Positions 8,810 through 16,802 of a stretch of 42,577 nt of DNA are shown one piece after another. Location of the stretch: NCBI GenBank assembly GCA_028285645.1, contig JANQOV010000090.1:1-42577 (forward strand), read 5' to 3'. The notes beneath the pieces were generated by a model. The model made no database searches. It was not told the origin of the DNA and worked only from the letters and a program-made list of their open reading frames with translations. The stretch is from Hyphococcus sp. (lineage in GTDB: Bacteria > Pseudomonadota > Alphaproteobacteria > Caulobacterales > Parvularculaceae). Numbering within the stretch: position 1 is the first letter of the stretch; every line of letters begins with the position of its first letter. Both the position numbers and the translations under genes were made by a program.

Positions 8810-9061
8810 GTTACTTCATTCCTTCAAGTCCATGACTCCAACGCCATGTTTCGTTATTACGCTCGCTGTCTGCGAAGCGAGGTTTATGGGGCCGGTTTTT
8901 GCGAATTCAATCTATTAAGTACAAAATATAGCCTTCACCGCTAAGATATTAATTCCGGATAGATATGCTTGTTTTGGTATCGCCCCCTCGTGTTGACATG
9001 CGGGCCGGCGGACGCTCCCTATGTGATTTTTCAACATGCCGTTCACAAACTGATTTCGCCC
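8810..9061. promoter_or_regulatory. Divergent promoter region
   Basis: About 250 bases between the minus-strand VOC gene and the plus-strand MFS gene. Divergent orientation means both promoters must lie here. The stretch around 8905-8965 is AT-rich compared with its surroundings. No operator could be assigned with confidence. Confidence 0.45.
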
Positions 9062-10303
9062 ATGACCGCGCAAGCCGCGCCCGACACGATCAACCGCATG
9101 GTCACCTACGCACTCGGCGCCGGCATTTTCGCAGGGGCGGCGTCTATGCGTATTCTCGATGCGCTGTTGCCAAAAATCGCCGGCGATTTTGGTCAAAGCA
9201 TGGGTGCGACAGGCATCGCGGTAACTGCGTACGCTCTTAGCTATAGCGGCTGCACACTCGTCTACGGTCCGCTCAGCGATCGTTACGGACCATACAAGGT
9301 CATTACGCTTGCGGCATTTTTCTCCGCTATTGCGAGCATGGGCTGCGTCGCAGCGGCAACGCTTGAGTGGCTGACGGCCATGCGATTGATCGCCGGCAGC
9401 GTCGCGGCCGCAATCGGTCCTTTGACCCTCGCCTGGATTGGCGCGGCGACCAGTGCGCAGGAACGCCCCGTGTTCATCGCCAATCTAACCGGCGCATCCA
9501 TATTGGGCGCCATGGTGGGTCAGTTCGGCGGCGGCATGATCGGGGCTTTCTTCGATTGGAGGCTGAGCTTCTTTGTCATTGCCATCGTTTTTGCGCTTGC
9601 CGGGGCAGCGCTCGCCCGCGCCGGCGCGGCGCATCCTCACTATCGCCTCATCGGCCGCCGCGATGAAACGGCACCCCAAAAAAAGACTGCCGGTTTTCTT
9701 CAAATCTTGCGGCGGCGCGCCGTTCTGCTGGTTTTAGCTGGGGTCGGCGTGGAAGGGATGGCGATCTATATGAGCTTTACATATGTGGCCGCGCTTCTCG
9801 AAAACCGGTTTCCGCTCGGTCTCGGCGCCATCGGCGCGTTGATCTCGTTGTTTGGCGTTGGCGGACTCTTATTTGTATTGCTCGTAAAATTCTTTGTCCG
9901 AAATTTATCGGAAAAGCATCGCGCTTTGCTGGGTGGTTGTTCTCTTGGCGGCGGATTTGCCACCTTGATGTTGACGCCCTCGCTATTTCTCACAGCACTC
10001 GCGATGACCGTGCTTGGGTTCGGCTTTTTGATGATGCACAATATCTTGCAGGTCCGCGCAACTCAGATGGCGCCGATGTCTCAAGGAAGGGCCCTGTCGC
10101 TTTTCGCCGCCACGTTTTTCGCCGCGCAAGCAGTCGGCGCTGTTATTGGCGGCTGGTCATTCGATCATTTGGGGCCCTCTGTCTCTTTTGGCGCTTCAGC
10201 CATAGTGCTTACCTTTCTTGGCCTTGCCGTCGCCGCGTCTCCCGGCAGTTCGGAATCTTCAGCCGCCCACGACAATAACGCCGGATCCTCCAGCGACATT
10301 TGA
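9062..10303 (+). CDS. MFS transporter (drug/metabolite exporter type)
   Basis: Major facilitator of about 413 residues with twelve predicted membrane segments. The loop 2-3 signature is VYGPLSDRYGPYKV (motif A, G-x3-D-R-x-G). Further hydrophobic segments include VLAGVGVEGMAIYMSFTYVA and the late VGAVIGGWSFDHLG. The Asp/Arg arrangement and the R-rich central loop fit the DHA1 (Bcr/CflA-like) drug or metabolite efflux type. Start set at ATG 9062 (MTAQAAPDT); the frame opens at 8969, and no strong ribosome site marks either choice. It diverges from the catabolic run, so it may export an intermediate or import substrate. Family is certain, cargo unknown. Confidence 0.9.
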   Translation: MTAQAAPDTINRMVTYALGAGIFAGAASMRILDALLPKIAGDFGQSMGATGIAVTAYALSYSGCTLVYGPLSDRYGPYKVITLAAFFSAIASMGCVAAATLEWLTAMRLIAGSVAAAIGPLTLAWIGAATSAQERPVFIANLTGASILGAMVGQFGGGMIGAFFDWRLSFFVIAIVFALAGAALARAGAAHPHYRLIGRRDETAPQKKTAGFLQILRRRAVLLVLAGVGVEGMAIYMSFTYVAALLENRFPLGLGAIGALISLFGVGGLLFVLLVKFFVRNLSEKHRALLGGCSLGGGFATLMLTPSLFLTALAMTVLGFGFLMMHNILQVRATQMAPMSQGRALSLFAATFFAAQAVGAVIGGWSFDHLGPSVSFGASAIVLTFLGLAVAASPGSSESSAAHDNNAGSSSDI

Positions 10304-10422
10304 TGCAATCGAAGCATCTCACCCAAGGAATAGGCATCTTACAATCGGCTTTTTGCAGTGAATAGCTGAAGCGGGGGTAAATTGTGTCTGCGTGTACGGA
10401 AAATGGCCGGCGCATAGCGCCT

Positions 10423-10440
10423 TGAGCGCTTCAGCGCTCA
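10423..10440. terminator. Stem-loop, possible terminator or operator
   Basis: TGAGCGC, loop TTCA, GCGCTCA: a perfect 7-bp stem followed by CCTTTTG. It lies 120 bases after the MFS stop and 42 bases before the start of the next gene. The short T tract makes a terminator possible; the perfect symmetry next to a start also fits an operator. Confidence 0.4.
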
Positions 10441-10481
10441 CCTTTTGTACGCAATAGAATCCTTCTTTTGAAAGGGACAAC

Positions 10482-11615
10482 ATGGCTGAGAGCACACCAG
10501 AGAGTAATCTTCAACTTCGTTCCAAAGTGACATCAGATGGACAGCTGGAGCTTTCTTTCCAAAGAATGGCGATCGGCGAGCCAAAGCCCAATGAACTGAT
10601 TGTTCGCGTCGACGCCGCGCCCATCAATCCCTCCGATCTCGCCTTGTTGTTGGGACCGGCGGACTTAACACAGGCAAAGATCGAAGGCGACGGCGAGAAC
10701 CGCGTGATATCGGTCCCCTTATCAGACTTACACGCTAAAATGTTATCACCGCGCAAGGATCTTTCTATCTGCCCCGGCCTCGAAGCAGCCGGCACCGTGG
10801 TCGCCGCCGGCGAAGACTGCAAAGATCATATCGGCAAGACCGTCGCGATATTTGGCGGAAGCATGTACGCCGAGTACCGGAAAATCTCCGTTGAAGACTG
10901 CATGATCTTTCCAGAAGGCGTTGACCCCGCCGACTGTGCGTCGAGCTTTGTCAATCCTTTGACCGCTTTGTGTATGCTGGACGCGTTTCACCGCGAAGGC
11001 CACAAGGCCATCATCCATACCGCAGCCGCCTCAAATCTGGGACAAATGCTTGTCAAACTGTGCAATGAGGACGGCATTCCACTGATCAATATCGTCCGCC
11101 GTGAAAGCCAGGAAGAAGTTCTGCGTGTGCTTGACGCTCAATACATTCTCAACAGCGAATCGCCGACATTTGTGAATGATTTGACAAAAGCTATTCGTGA
11201 AACCGAAGCCACTCTGGCGTTTGACGCGATTGGGGGCGGTGCCATGGCGTCCACAATCCTGCAGGCCATGGAAAGCGTCTATGCACCGAAAGAGTTTTAC
11301 ATATACGGCTCTAACGTCCACAAACAGGTTTATATTTACGGCATCTTGAAACCAGGTCCCATCGAGGTTCATAGGACTGCCGGCATGGCCTGGAGCGTGT
11401 CCGGCCTTTTGATGATGAACTATATCGGCAGGCTTGACGCGCCGACGGCTCAGAAAATGAAAGATCGGATTGTGGGCAACTACGATAAGGCTTTTAAAAG
11501 TCGGTACCTTGATACCGTTGCCTTAAAAGACATGTTGGACGTTTCTATTCTGAATACATGCAACAGTAGATCAACAGGTAAAAAATACCTGCTCACGCCG
11601 CACGCAGCATCATAA
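10482..11615 (+). CDS. MDR-family NAD(P)H-dependent oxidoreductase (quinone-reductase-like)
   Basis: Medium-chain dehydrogenase/reductase of 377 residues lacking the catalytic zinc ligands, hence closer to quinone oxidoreductases and enoyl reductases than to alcohol dehydrogenases. The N-domain has VRVDAAPINPSDLALLLG, typical of quinone reductases, and a PGLEAAGTVVAAG strand. The Rossmann part has HTAAASNLGQMLVKLC in place of the usual AAAGGVG and RRESQEEVLR after beta-2, suggesting NADPH preference. Ribosome site GAAAGGGACAAC precedes ATG 10482. It could reduce a quinone or unsaturated ketone formed from the aromatic substrate. The role is inferred from family and context. Confidence 0.88.
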   Translation: MAESTPESNLQLRSKVTSDGQLELSFQRMAIGEPKPNELIVRVDAAPINPSDLALLLGPADLTQAKIEGDGENRVISVPLSDLHAKMLSPRKDLSICPGLEAAGTVVAAGEDCKDHIGKTVAIFGGSMYAEYRKISVEDCMIFPEGVDPADCASSFVNPLTALCMLDAFHREGHKAIIHTAAASNLGQMLVKLCNEDGIPLINIVRRESQEEVLRVLDAQYILNSESPTFVNDLTKAIRETEATLAFDAIGGGAMASTILQAMESVYAPKEFYIYGSNVHKQVYIYGILKPGPIEVHRTAGMAWSVSGLLMMNYIGRLDAPTAQKMKDRIVGNYDKAFKSRYLDTVALKDMLDVSILNTCNSRSTGKKYLLTPHAAS

Positions 11616-11666
11616 CGCTCAAAGATTGTGATCGAAGAACGCTAAGATTTCCTAGCTTAAAAATGA

Positions 11667-11696
11667 TGCAGCGCTCCCCTCGCGAGAGACGCTGCA
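11667..11696. other. Inverted repeat downstream of MDR gene
   Basis: TGCAGCG (11667-11673) and CGCTGCA (11690-11696) form a 7-bp stem; the loop itself contains the palindrome CTCGCGAG. It lies 52 bases after the MDR stop. There is no T tract, so it would be a weak or factor-assisted terminator. Confidence 0.3.
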
Positions 11697-11869
11697 CAAA
11701 AGCGCCGCTAAATACAAAACGCCTAGTCTAACAATACAATTGGATCACTTCCATTGGGCAGACCACAATCAATAAAATCGACGAATTGCTCCCCTGGAAT
11801 ATCGCGCTGAATCCTAAAAACAAAGGCGTATCGGGCGCTCATGAATTATTATGAGAAAGGATCTCTAAA

Positions 11870-12418
11870 ATGGTGGATTTTAAATATCACACGCTGGAAG
11901 AGAGCGACGGCGAACGCAAAGAAGTCTTGATGGAGGTGAAAAAAAGATATGGATTTGTAAATAATTTATCCGCGGGTCTCGCCGAGGCGCCAGCTGCGAT
12001 GCGTGCTTACTTTGCGGTTGGGGACGAAGCGATGAAGACGTCTTTTTCCGCCCCGGAGCGTCATGTCGCTTGGTTCGCGGTAAATTATTACAATAATTGT
12101 CACTATTGTATGCCGGCGCATACCTATGCCGCGAAGGCTGAGAAGATCCCAGAAGACGTGATTGAAACCGCGCGGCAAGGCGGTGGTTATGCTGATGAAA
12201 AGCTTCAAGCCCTTCATGATTTCACGACGTTAATGGTGGATCAGCGCGGTAATGTTGACGATGCGGCGGTAGAGGCGTTTCTCGCAGCCGGTTATACCAA
12301 GCAGAATGTGTTTGAAGTCATTTTGATTATCGCGCACAAAACGCTCACGAACTACTCTAACCATGTGCTGAACACGCCAGTTGATGAGCCGCTTGTTCGT
12401 TACGCTTGGGAGAGATAA
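11870..12418 (+). CDS. AhpD-like carboxymuconolactone decarboxylase-family protein
   Basis: All-helical 182-residue protein of the CMD/AhpD superfamily. The redox motif is YNNCHYCMPAH (C-x2-C then His three residues on), the arrangement of AhpD-type alkylhydroperoxidase and 'peroxidase-related' enzymes. Preceding it are NLSAGLAEAPAAM and FSAPERHVAWFAVN, also typical. Start ATG 11870 follows GAGAAAGGATCTCTAAA, a good site. It stands alone between the MDR gene and a small open frame on the same strand. Likely a thiol-based peroxide or quinone stress function; true decarboxylase activity is less likely because of the CxxC motif. Family secure, function inferred. Confidence 0.92.
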   Translation: MVDFKYHTLEESDGERKEVLMEVKKRYGFVNNLSAGLAEAPAAMRAYFAVGDEAMKTSFSAPERHVAWFAVNYYNNCHYCMPAHTYAAKAEKIPEDVIETARQGGGYADEKLQALHDFTTLMVDQRGNVDDAAVEAFLAAGYTKQNVFEVILIIAHKTLTNYSNHVLNTPVDEPLVRYAWER

Positions 12419-12458
12419 GGCAGCGATCAAGCTAACGCTTTAGGTTCATTAGGTTTAA

Positions 12459-12632
12459 GTGTTATTCGAGCGCAATGAAACAGACGAAGCAAGAAAGTGG
12501 TTAGGTGAGTTGGAAGAGCTACTGGATAACCCGATAAAAATGGTGATACGCCTCGTTGACGGCGGTGTGACAATAGTGCTTACGGAAATAGAAGCTCATT
12601 CAATGTTTTTTTTAAGAGACTTACTGTCATGA
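12459..12632 (+). CDS. Small hypothetical protein (57 aa)
   Basis: GTG-initiated frame with AGG five bases upstream, encoding a charged, amphipathic 57-residue protein (begins MLFERNETDEARKWLGELEE, ends FFLRDLLS). An in-frame stop lies just before the start. The residue pattern (acidic helix, a beta-like MVIRLVDGGVTIVLTEI centre, then a terminal helix) looks coding rather than random. I do not recognise the family. It lies 40 bases after the AhpD-like gene, so it could be read from the same transcript. Confidence 0.4.
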   Translation: MLFERNETDEARKWLGELEELLDNPIKMVIRLVDGGVTIVLTEIEAHSMFFLRDLLS

Positions 12633-13001
12633 ACTTGTTTCTATTTTCCGTATCAATGACATAAGCGTCCGCGGTCCAGATTGAACCAATAACTTTTCGT
12701 GTGATGCGATAAAAGAAATATGTGGATGTTCGATCGCTCTGCTAACAAACAGCAAACCAGACTTATCCTTCGGTTAAACCCACATCCATCGCGCCGGCGG
12801 CTGGTGTGTAAACCACAAGCGAGTCTTCCGGATATGGCGCCATTGTCCGCCTTATTGGCCAGCAAAGCCGCCAGAGTCCGACGCAGCTCATCATCGTGTC
12901 CAGCCCCATCTTCATGGGCCACTTTCAGCTAGAGTTTCCGGAACCGGCGGGCGGATTCCGAGGGCTTGATGCGGCGCCATTGTTCGGCGCCGCAGGTCAG
13001 C
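12633..13001. other. Gap without recognised gene
   Basis: About 370 bases between the small open frame and the converging epimerase gene. Open frames on both strands exist but have no start context and no recognisable family. The minus-strand frame around 12660-12920 could be a remnant, but nothing supports naming it. Confidence 0.3.
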
Positions 13002-13889
13002 CTAAAAATAATAACCCTTGTCGATGTCCGCGATCAGGCGAGGCTCTTTCGGACGCCATCTCAGAGTTTTCTGGGTCCGTTTGCTAGAAGCTCTGATGTC
13101 CATGGCCGCAAAATCGGTGAACCACTGGAAGTGCGCTGCGGCCTTTTCGCGAGTCTTGCTGACAACAGGAACATCAAGGCCCCGTCCTATCGCCTTCGCG
13201 ATATCTTTGAAGTGCACGCCTTCCTCGGCGACGCCGTGATAAGTCACGTCGCCCTCTTCTTTTTCAAGAGCCAACCGATAAAGCCTTGCAGTATCTAGTC
13301 TGGAAACAGCCGGCCAGTGATTTTTACCCTTATCAATGTAGACCGATTCATTGTTCTCACGCGCAAAGCCGGTCAGGAATGAGACAAACCCTTTGTCTCC
13401 TTCGCCATGAACGGATGGTGCAATCCGCACGACCGCGACCTTCGCTCCCTTCTTGGCAACCATGGCGACAGCGTGCTCCGTCGTTGCGCGAGGATGCGCG
13501 TTTGCGCCGGTGGGAGGAGGCGTCTCCTCAGTCACTTTTTGCTGGGGCAAGATCGCTACGCCAGAGGTCACCAGCAGCATGCGATCACTACCCGCGAGCT
13601 CTGATCCGAGTACATCGACCACGCGGCCATCATGTAGGCAGCTTTCAATAAATTTGGAAAAGTCGTGGTTGAAACCCAGGTGAATGACGGCGTCCGCATT
13701 GGCGGCGCCGGACCGCAGGCTTTCGAGATCCTCAAGGTCGCCCTGGTGAGCGTCAGCGCCCATCTCGTTCAGCGCGTTGGCGGCTTTGTCGGAGCGCGCC
13801 AACCCCAGAACACTATGTCCAGCGTCAAGGAGTTCTCGAACGACTGCAGATCCTATGAAACCGGATGCACCTGTAACGAAAACACGCAT
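13002..13889 (-). CDS. NAD(P)-dependent epimerase/dehydratase-like extended SDR
   Basis: Atypical extended SDR of 295 residues. It opens MRVFVTGASGFIGSAVV (TGxxGFxG nucleotide site), then [20 protein letters not shown], a segment typical of the YwnB/dihydroflavonol-reductase-like NAD-binding group. The active-site Tyr of the usual YxxxK is replaced: the equivalent place reads HPRATTEHAV, so catalysis may be changed or lost. ATG 13889 begins the family's conserved first strand. A paralogue with nearly the same opening starts at 42319 and leaves the window. It converges with the small-ORF side and diverges from the AraC regulator, which may control it. Substrate unknown; may be a carbonyl reductase or isomerase. 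Confidence 0.9.
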   Translation of the reverse strand: MRVFVTGASGFIGSAVVRELLDAGHSVLGLARSDKAANALNEMGADAHQGDLEDLESLRSGAANADAVIHLGFNHDFSKFIESCLHDGRVVDVLGSELAGSDRMLLVTSGVAILPQQKVTEETPPPTGANAHPRATTEHAVAMVAKKGAKVAVVRIAPSVHGEGDKGFVSFLTGFARENNESVYIDKGKNHWPAVSRLDTARLYRLALEKEEGDVTYHGVAEEGVHFKDIAKAIGRGLDVPVVSKTREKAAAHFQWFTDFAAMDIRASSKRTQKTLRWRPKEPRLIADIDKGYYF

Positions 13890-14014
13890 TTTTATCTCCC
13901 CGGCTATAAATCGTAATATGAGGTCTGGAGAAATAGATAGGGGATGCGTTTTACGCGATACATCATTATTAGTGCATATTTCTTGCTCAATCGTCCAAAA
14001 ATGGTGTCGTTACT

Positions 14015-14962
14015 ATAGATCCGCTTTCCGACATTCTGGCGCTGCTTCGGCCGCGTAGCTATGTCTCGGCCTCTCTCGATGCGGCCGGCGATTGGTGCGT
14101 TACATTCGAAAAGCAACATGGCGTACTCAAATGTTACGCATTGACCTCCGGCGCCTGCTGGCTGGCCGTCGATGGCATCCCGTCCGTTCGACTAGAGGCC
14201 GGAGACGCATTTATCCTGCCTTCCGGACAAGATTTTCGTCTCGCAAGCAGCCTCGAAGCGCCCCCTATATGCGCCACAGAACTCTTTCCGCCTGCCAGTG
14301 GTGACAACGTCGTCACTCTAAACGGCGGCGGCGAAGCATTTCTCGTCGGCAGCCGTTTCGCTGTACAAAAGCCGCAAGCTGACATTCTGATCAAGAGCCT
14401 TCCGCCCGTCTTTCATGTGCAGAGTGAAGCGGACCGCACAGGCCTACGCTATTCCGTCGAGCAGATGATCAAGGAGATGGCAAGCAACCGGCCGGGCGCG
14501 ACGCTGATGGCCGAGCACCTAGCTCATATGATGCTTGTGCATGCGCTGAGGATCTATCTGGAAGCCCCGCTTTTAGGCACAGGAACGGGCTGGTTTTATG
14601 CTTTGGCCGATGCTCGCCTCAGTTCGGCGTTGGCGGCGTTCCATGCCGCCCCGGCCAAACGTTGGACGCTAGAAACGTTGGCGCGGCAAGCCGGCATTTC
14701 GCGCTCCGCCTTCGCCAAGTGTTTCCGAGATACGGTCGGCGAGACGCCGATGAGCTACATCGCCCGCTGGAGAATGTTGTTGGCAGCAGATCGCATTGTG
14801 ATGAATGCAATGCCGCTGGCGCAGGCAGCCGAAATGGCCGGATATCGTTCCGAAAGCGCTTTCAGCAGCGCCTTTAAGCGGATCATGGGCGCTTCCCCCC
14901 GCTCCTACGCACGTGACGAGCGAGCTGCTTTAAAGGAACATGACGAAACAACGGCGCACTAA
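14015..14962 (+). CDS. AraC-family regulator with cupin sensor; start codon unclear
   Basis: Transcription activator with an N-terminal cupin-type sensor (about residues 1-190) and a C-terminal double helix-turn-helix (TLETLARQAGISRSAFAKCF, then AEMAGYRSESAFSSAFKR). The homologous N-terminus of this subfamily normally reads M-x-DPLSDxLALLRPRSY. Here the frame encodes exactly that from 14018, but no ATG, GTG or TTG precedes it before the stop at 13970-13972. The codon just ahead of DPLS is ATA. The first ordinary start in frame is TTG 14141, which would cut away the first ~42 conserved residues. It diverges from the epimerase gene and probably regulates it or itself. Either ATA/ATT is used, or the start has been lost. 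Confidence 0.85.
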   Translation: MDPLSDILALLRPRSYVSASLDAAGDWCVTFEKQHGVLKCYALTSGACWLAVDGIPSVRLEAGDAFILPSGQDFRLASSLEAPPICATELFPPASGDNVVTLNGGGEAFLVGSRFAVQKPQADILIKSLPPVFHVQSEADRTGLRYSVEQMIKEMASNRPGATLMAEHLAHMMLVHALRIYLEAPLLGTGTGWFYALADARLSSALAAFHAAPAKRWTLETLARQAGISRSAFAKCFRDTVGETPMSYIARWRMLLAADRIVMNAMPLAQAAEMAGYRSESAFSSAFKRIMGASPRSYARDERAALKEHDETTAH

Positions 14963-14992
14963 GTGCTTGCCGCCGGTGTGTTGGAAGAGCCT

Positions 14993-15058
14993 GTTGATGC
15001 TCAAATCGTATCGCTCAGGAACCGATTCCAACTATTATCCCCTGACGCATTCACGATT
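14993..15058. repeat. 66-bp dispersed repeat, copy 1
   Basis: Begins GTTGATGCTCAAATCGTATC. Roughly 57 of 66 bases match 42189-42254 in the same orientation. Each copy lies near one of the two paralogous epimerase genes. It lies between the AraC stop and the convergent malic enzyme end. Nature unknown; it could be the tail of a once-duplicated segment or a fragment of an old coding sequence. Confidence 0.6.
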
Positions 15059-15120
15059 GGGCCTGTGGCGCGCCAAAGCGTAGAGGCCGTCGTGTTGCCA
15101 AAAATGGAGCCACAAACCGC

Positions 15121-16614
15121 CTAGGCCGACCCACAGCGATACGCCCAGCCTCGTTCGCGTCCATGGTCTTTGTCGAAGGTTTGACTGTATCCTGCTCCGG
15201 CCTCACGCCTACCTGGAAACCCAGGCATCCCTTTTTTGTATGCCGGTTGGTATTCAGACGCAGTGAGGTTCTTTTCTTCTCGTTTTAACAGCGCAACGCC
15301 GTCAACCTTAGCGGCTTCTGCGACAGCATGCGGCGTCACCTCCGCCAATCGTCGGTCCAGCGGTTTCGGCAAAATGTGATTTGGTCCAAACGCAAAGTCC
15401 GCTTTCGGATAAGCCTCGACGACTTCCTCTCCGGGGAGCGTTCGGGCGAGTTCTGCAATTGTTTCCGCAGTAGCTCGCATCATGCCGCGTGTTATTTTCG
15501 ACGCTCTGACGTCCAGCGCTCCACGGAACAGAAAGGGAAAGCACAAAACATTATTGACTTGATTTGGATAATCCGATCGCCCCGTAGCGATAATCGCATC
15601 TGGAACGGCTTCCAGCACGTGCTCCGGCCAGACCTCTGGCTCCGGATTGGAGAGCGCGAAAATGATCGGCGTCGGCGCCATCGACTTGATCCATTCCGGA
15701 TTAAGCAGACCGGCTTGGGACATGCCTAAAAAGATATCTGCGCCGACCAACGCCGCCTCTAACGTATTCGGCGCTCGGGGCCCTGCTGCATAAACGCCGC
15801 GCCGAACTTCTAGTTTTTTACGAGAGCGTGAAACCAAGCCGCGGCTGTCAAACATAAGTATATTTTCTTTGTCTGTGCCTGATGCAACGAGCAAATCTAA
15901 TGTCGCAATTGCCGCCGCCCCGGCGCCGGAAACGACGATCCGAGAGCTTTCGAGATTCCTGCCCGTCAATTCTAGCGCATTAATGAGGCCCGCCAATACA
16001 ACCGTAGCCGTACCATGCTGGTCGTCATGGAATACGGGTATATCCATTCGCGTTCGACACAACTCCTCAACCAGAAAGCAGTCTGGCGCTTTTATGTCTT
16101 CGAGATTTATGCCCCCAAAACTTGGAGCGAGCGCAGTGATGATGTCGGCTAGTTTAGACGGATCACGTTCGTCGATACATATGTCGACCGCATCAACGCC
16201 GGCAAAAGCCTTAAATAAGGCGGCTTTTCCTTCCGTTACAGGTTTGCCGGCGTGAGCACCTAGATCGCCGAGTCCTAAGACGGCTGTTCCATTCGAGATG
16301 ACCGCAATTGTATTGCCTTTATTTGTTAGGCTCCAAATTGTCTCTCGCTCGCGCGCGATATCAAGACAGGGTCCGGCGACGCCGGGCGAATAAGCCAGGG
16401 CGAGATCGTCTTGCGTGACAAGCGGTTTCGTCGTCGCTGTGGCCATTTTCCCTTGAGGCGCGCTTCGGTGATACTCTCGTGAGCGATCATATATTTCCGT
16501 TTCTATGGCCGTAGAATGTTGCGCTTTTTCAGCGAAAGCAACGCTATAGTCCGCCGTGCCTGCGCGCCGCCCAGAGAAGAAACGCTTAGGCACAAATTTT
16601 CGTCTATTGAACAC
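15121..16614 (-). CDS. maeB: NADP-type malic enzyme without phosphotransacetylase domain
   Basis: Oxidatively decarboxylates malate to pyruvate. Catalytic and binding motifs are present: the Tyr in LALAYSPGVAGPC, Lys in VTEGKAALFKAF, divalent-metal acids in GINLEDIKAPDCFLVEE and FHDDQHGTA, and the nucleotide fold VVSGAGAAAIATLDLL. Most alphaproteobacterial MaeB proteins are about 760 residues with a C-terminal phosphotransacetylase-like domain; this one ends about 50 residues after the malic domain. The start is uncertain: GTG 16614 gives 497 residues with about 40 unconserved at the front, and no ATG precedes the conserved part. In the resorcinol route of Azoarcus anaerobius, ring cleavage yields malate, so a malic enzyme in this region fits that scheme. 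Confidence 0.92.
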   Translation of the reverse strand: MFNRRKFVPKRFFSGRRAGTADYSVAFAEKAQHSTAIETEIYDRSREYHRSAPQGKMATATTKPLVTQDDLALAYSPGVAGPCLDIARERETIWSLTNKGNTIAVISNGTAVLGLGDLGAHAGKPVTEGKAALFKAFAGVDAVDICIDERDPSKLADIITALAPSFGGINLEDIKAPDCFLVEELCRTRMDIPVFHDDQHGTATVVLAGLINALELTGRNLESSRIVVSGAGAAAIATLDLLVASGTDKENILMFDSRGLVSRSRKKLEVRRGVYAAGPRAPNTLEAALVGADIFLGMSQAGLLNPEWIKSMAPTPIIFALSNPEPEVWPEHVLEAVPDAIIATGRSDYPNQVNNVLCFPFLFRGALDVRASKITRGMMRATAETIAELARTLPGEEVVEAYPKADFAFGPNHILPKPLDRRLAEVTPHAVAEAAKVDGVALLKREEKNLTASEYQPAYKKGMPGFPGRREAGAGYSQTFDKDHGRERGWAYRCGSA

Positions 16615-16802
16615 TACCCACCCCGACCCTGACCCTTTCTCGTCGTTTCATAATGGCTTTGTCTCGCCCCAAATAAAGGCCTGCAACCGCCCGCTGGTAA
16701 ACGGGACCAACTGCTCTCACCACGCAAGACGCACCATAACGCCCAAACAGTCGCGCTAGATGATCACAAGGCCAGTGGCTTGAACGGCGGCGCAACGCCC
16801 CT

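Noticed and set aside
11616-11869. Possible transposase remnant in the MDR-AhpD gap
   Set aside because: A short open minus-strand frame is present but has no terminal repeats or recognisable catalytic motif.
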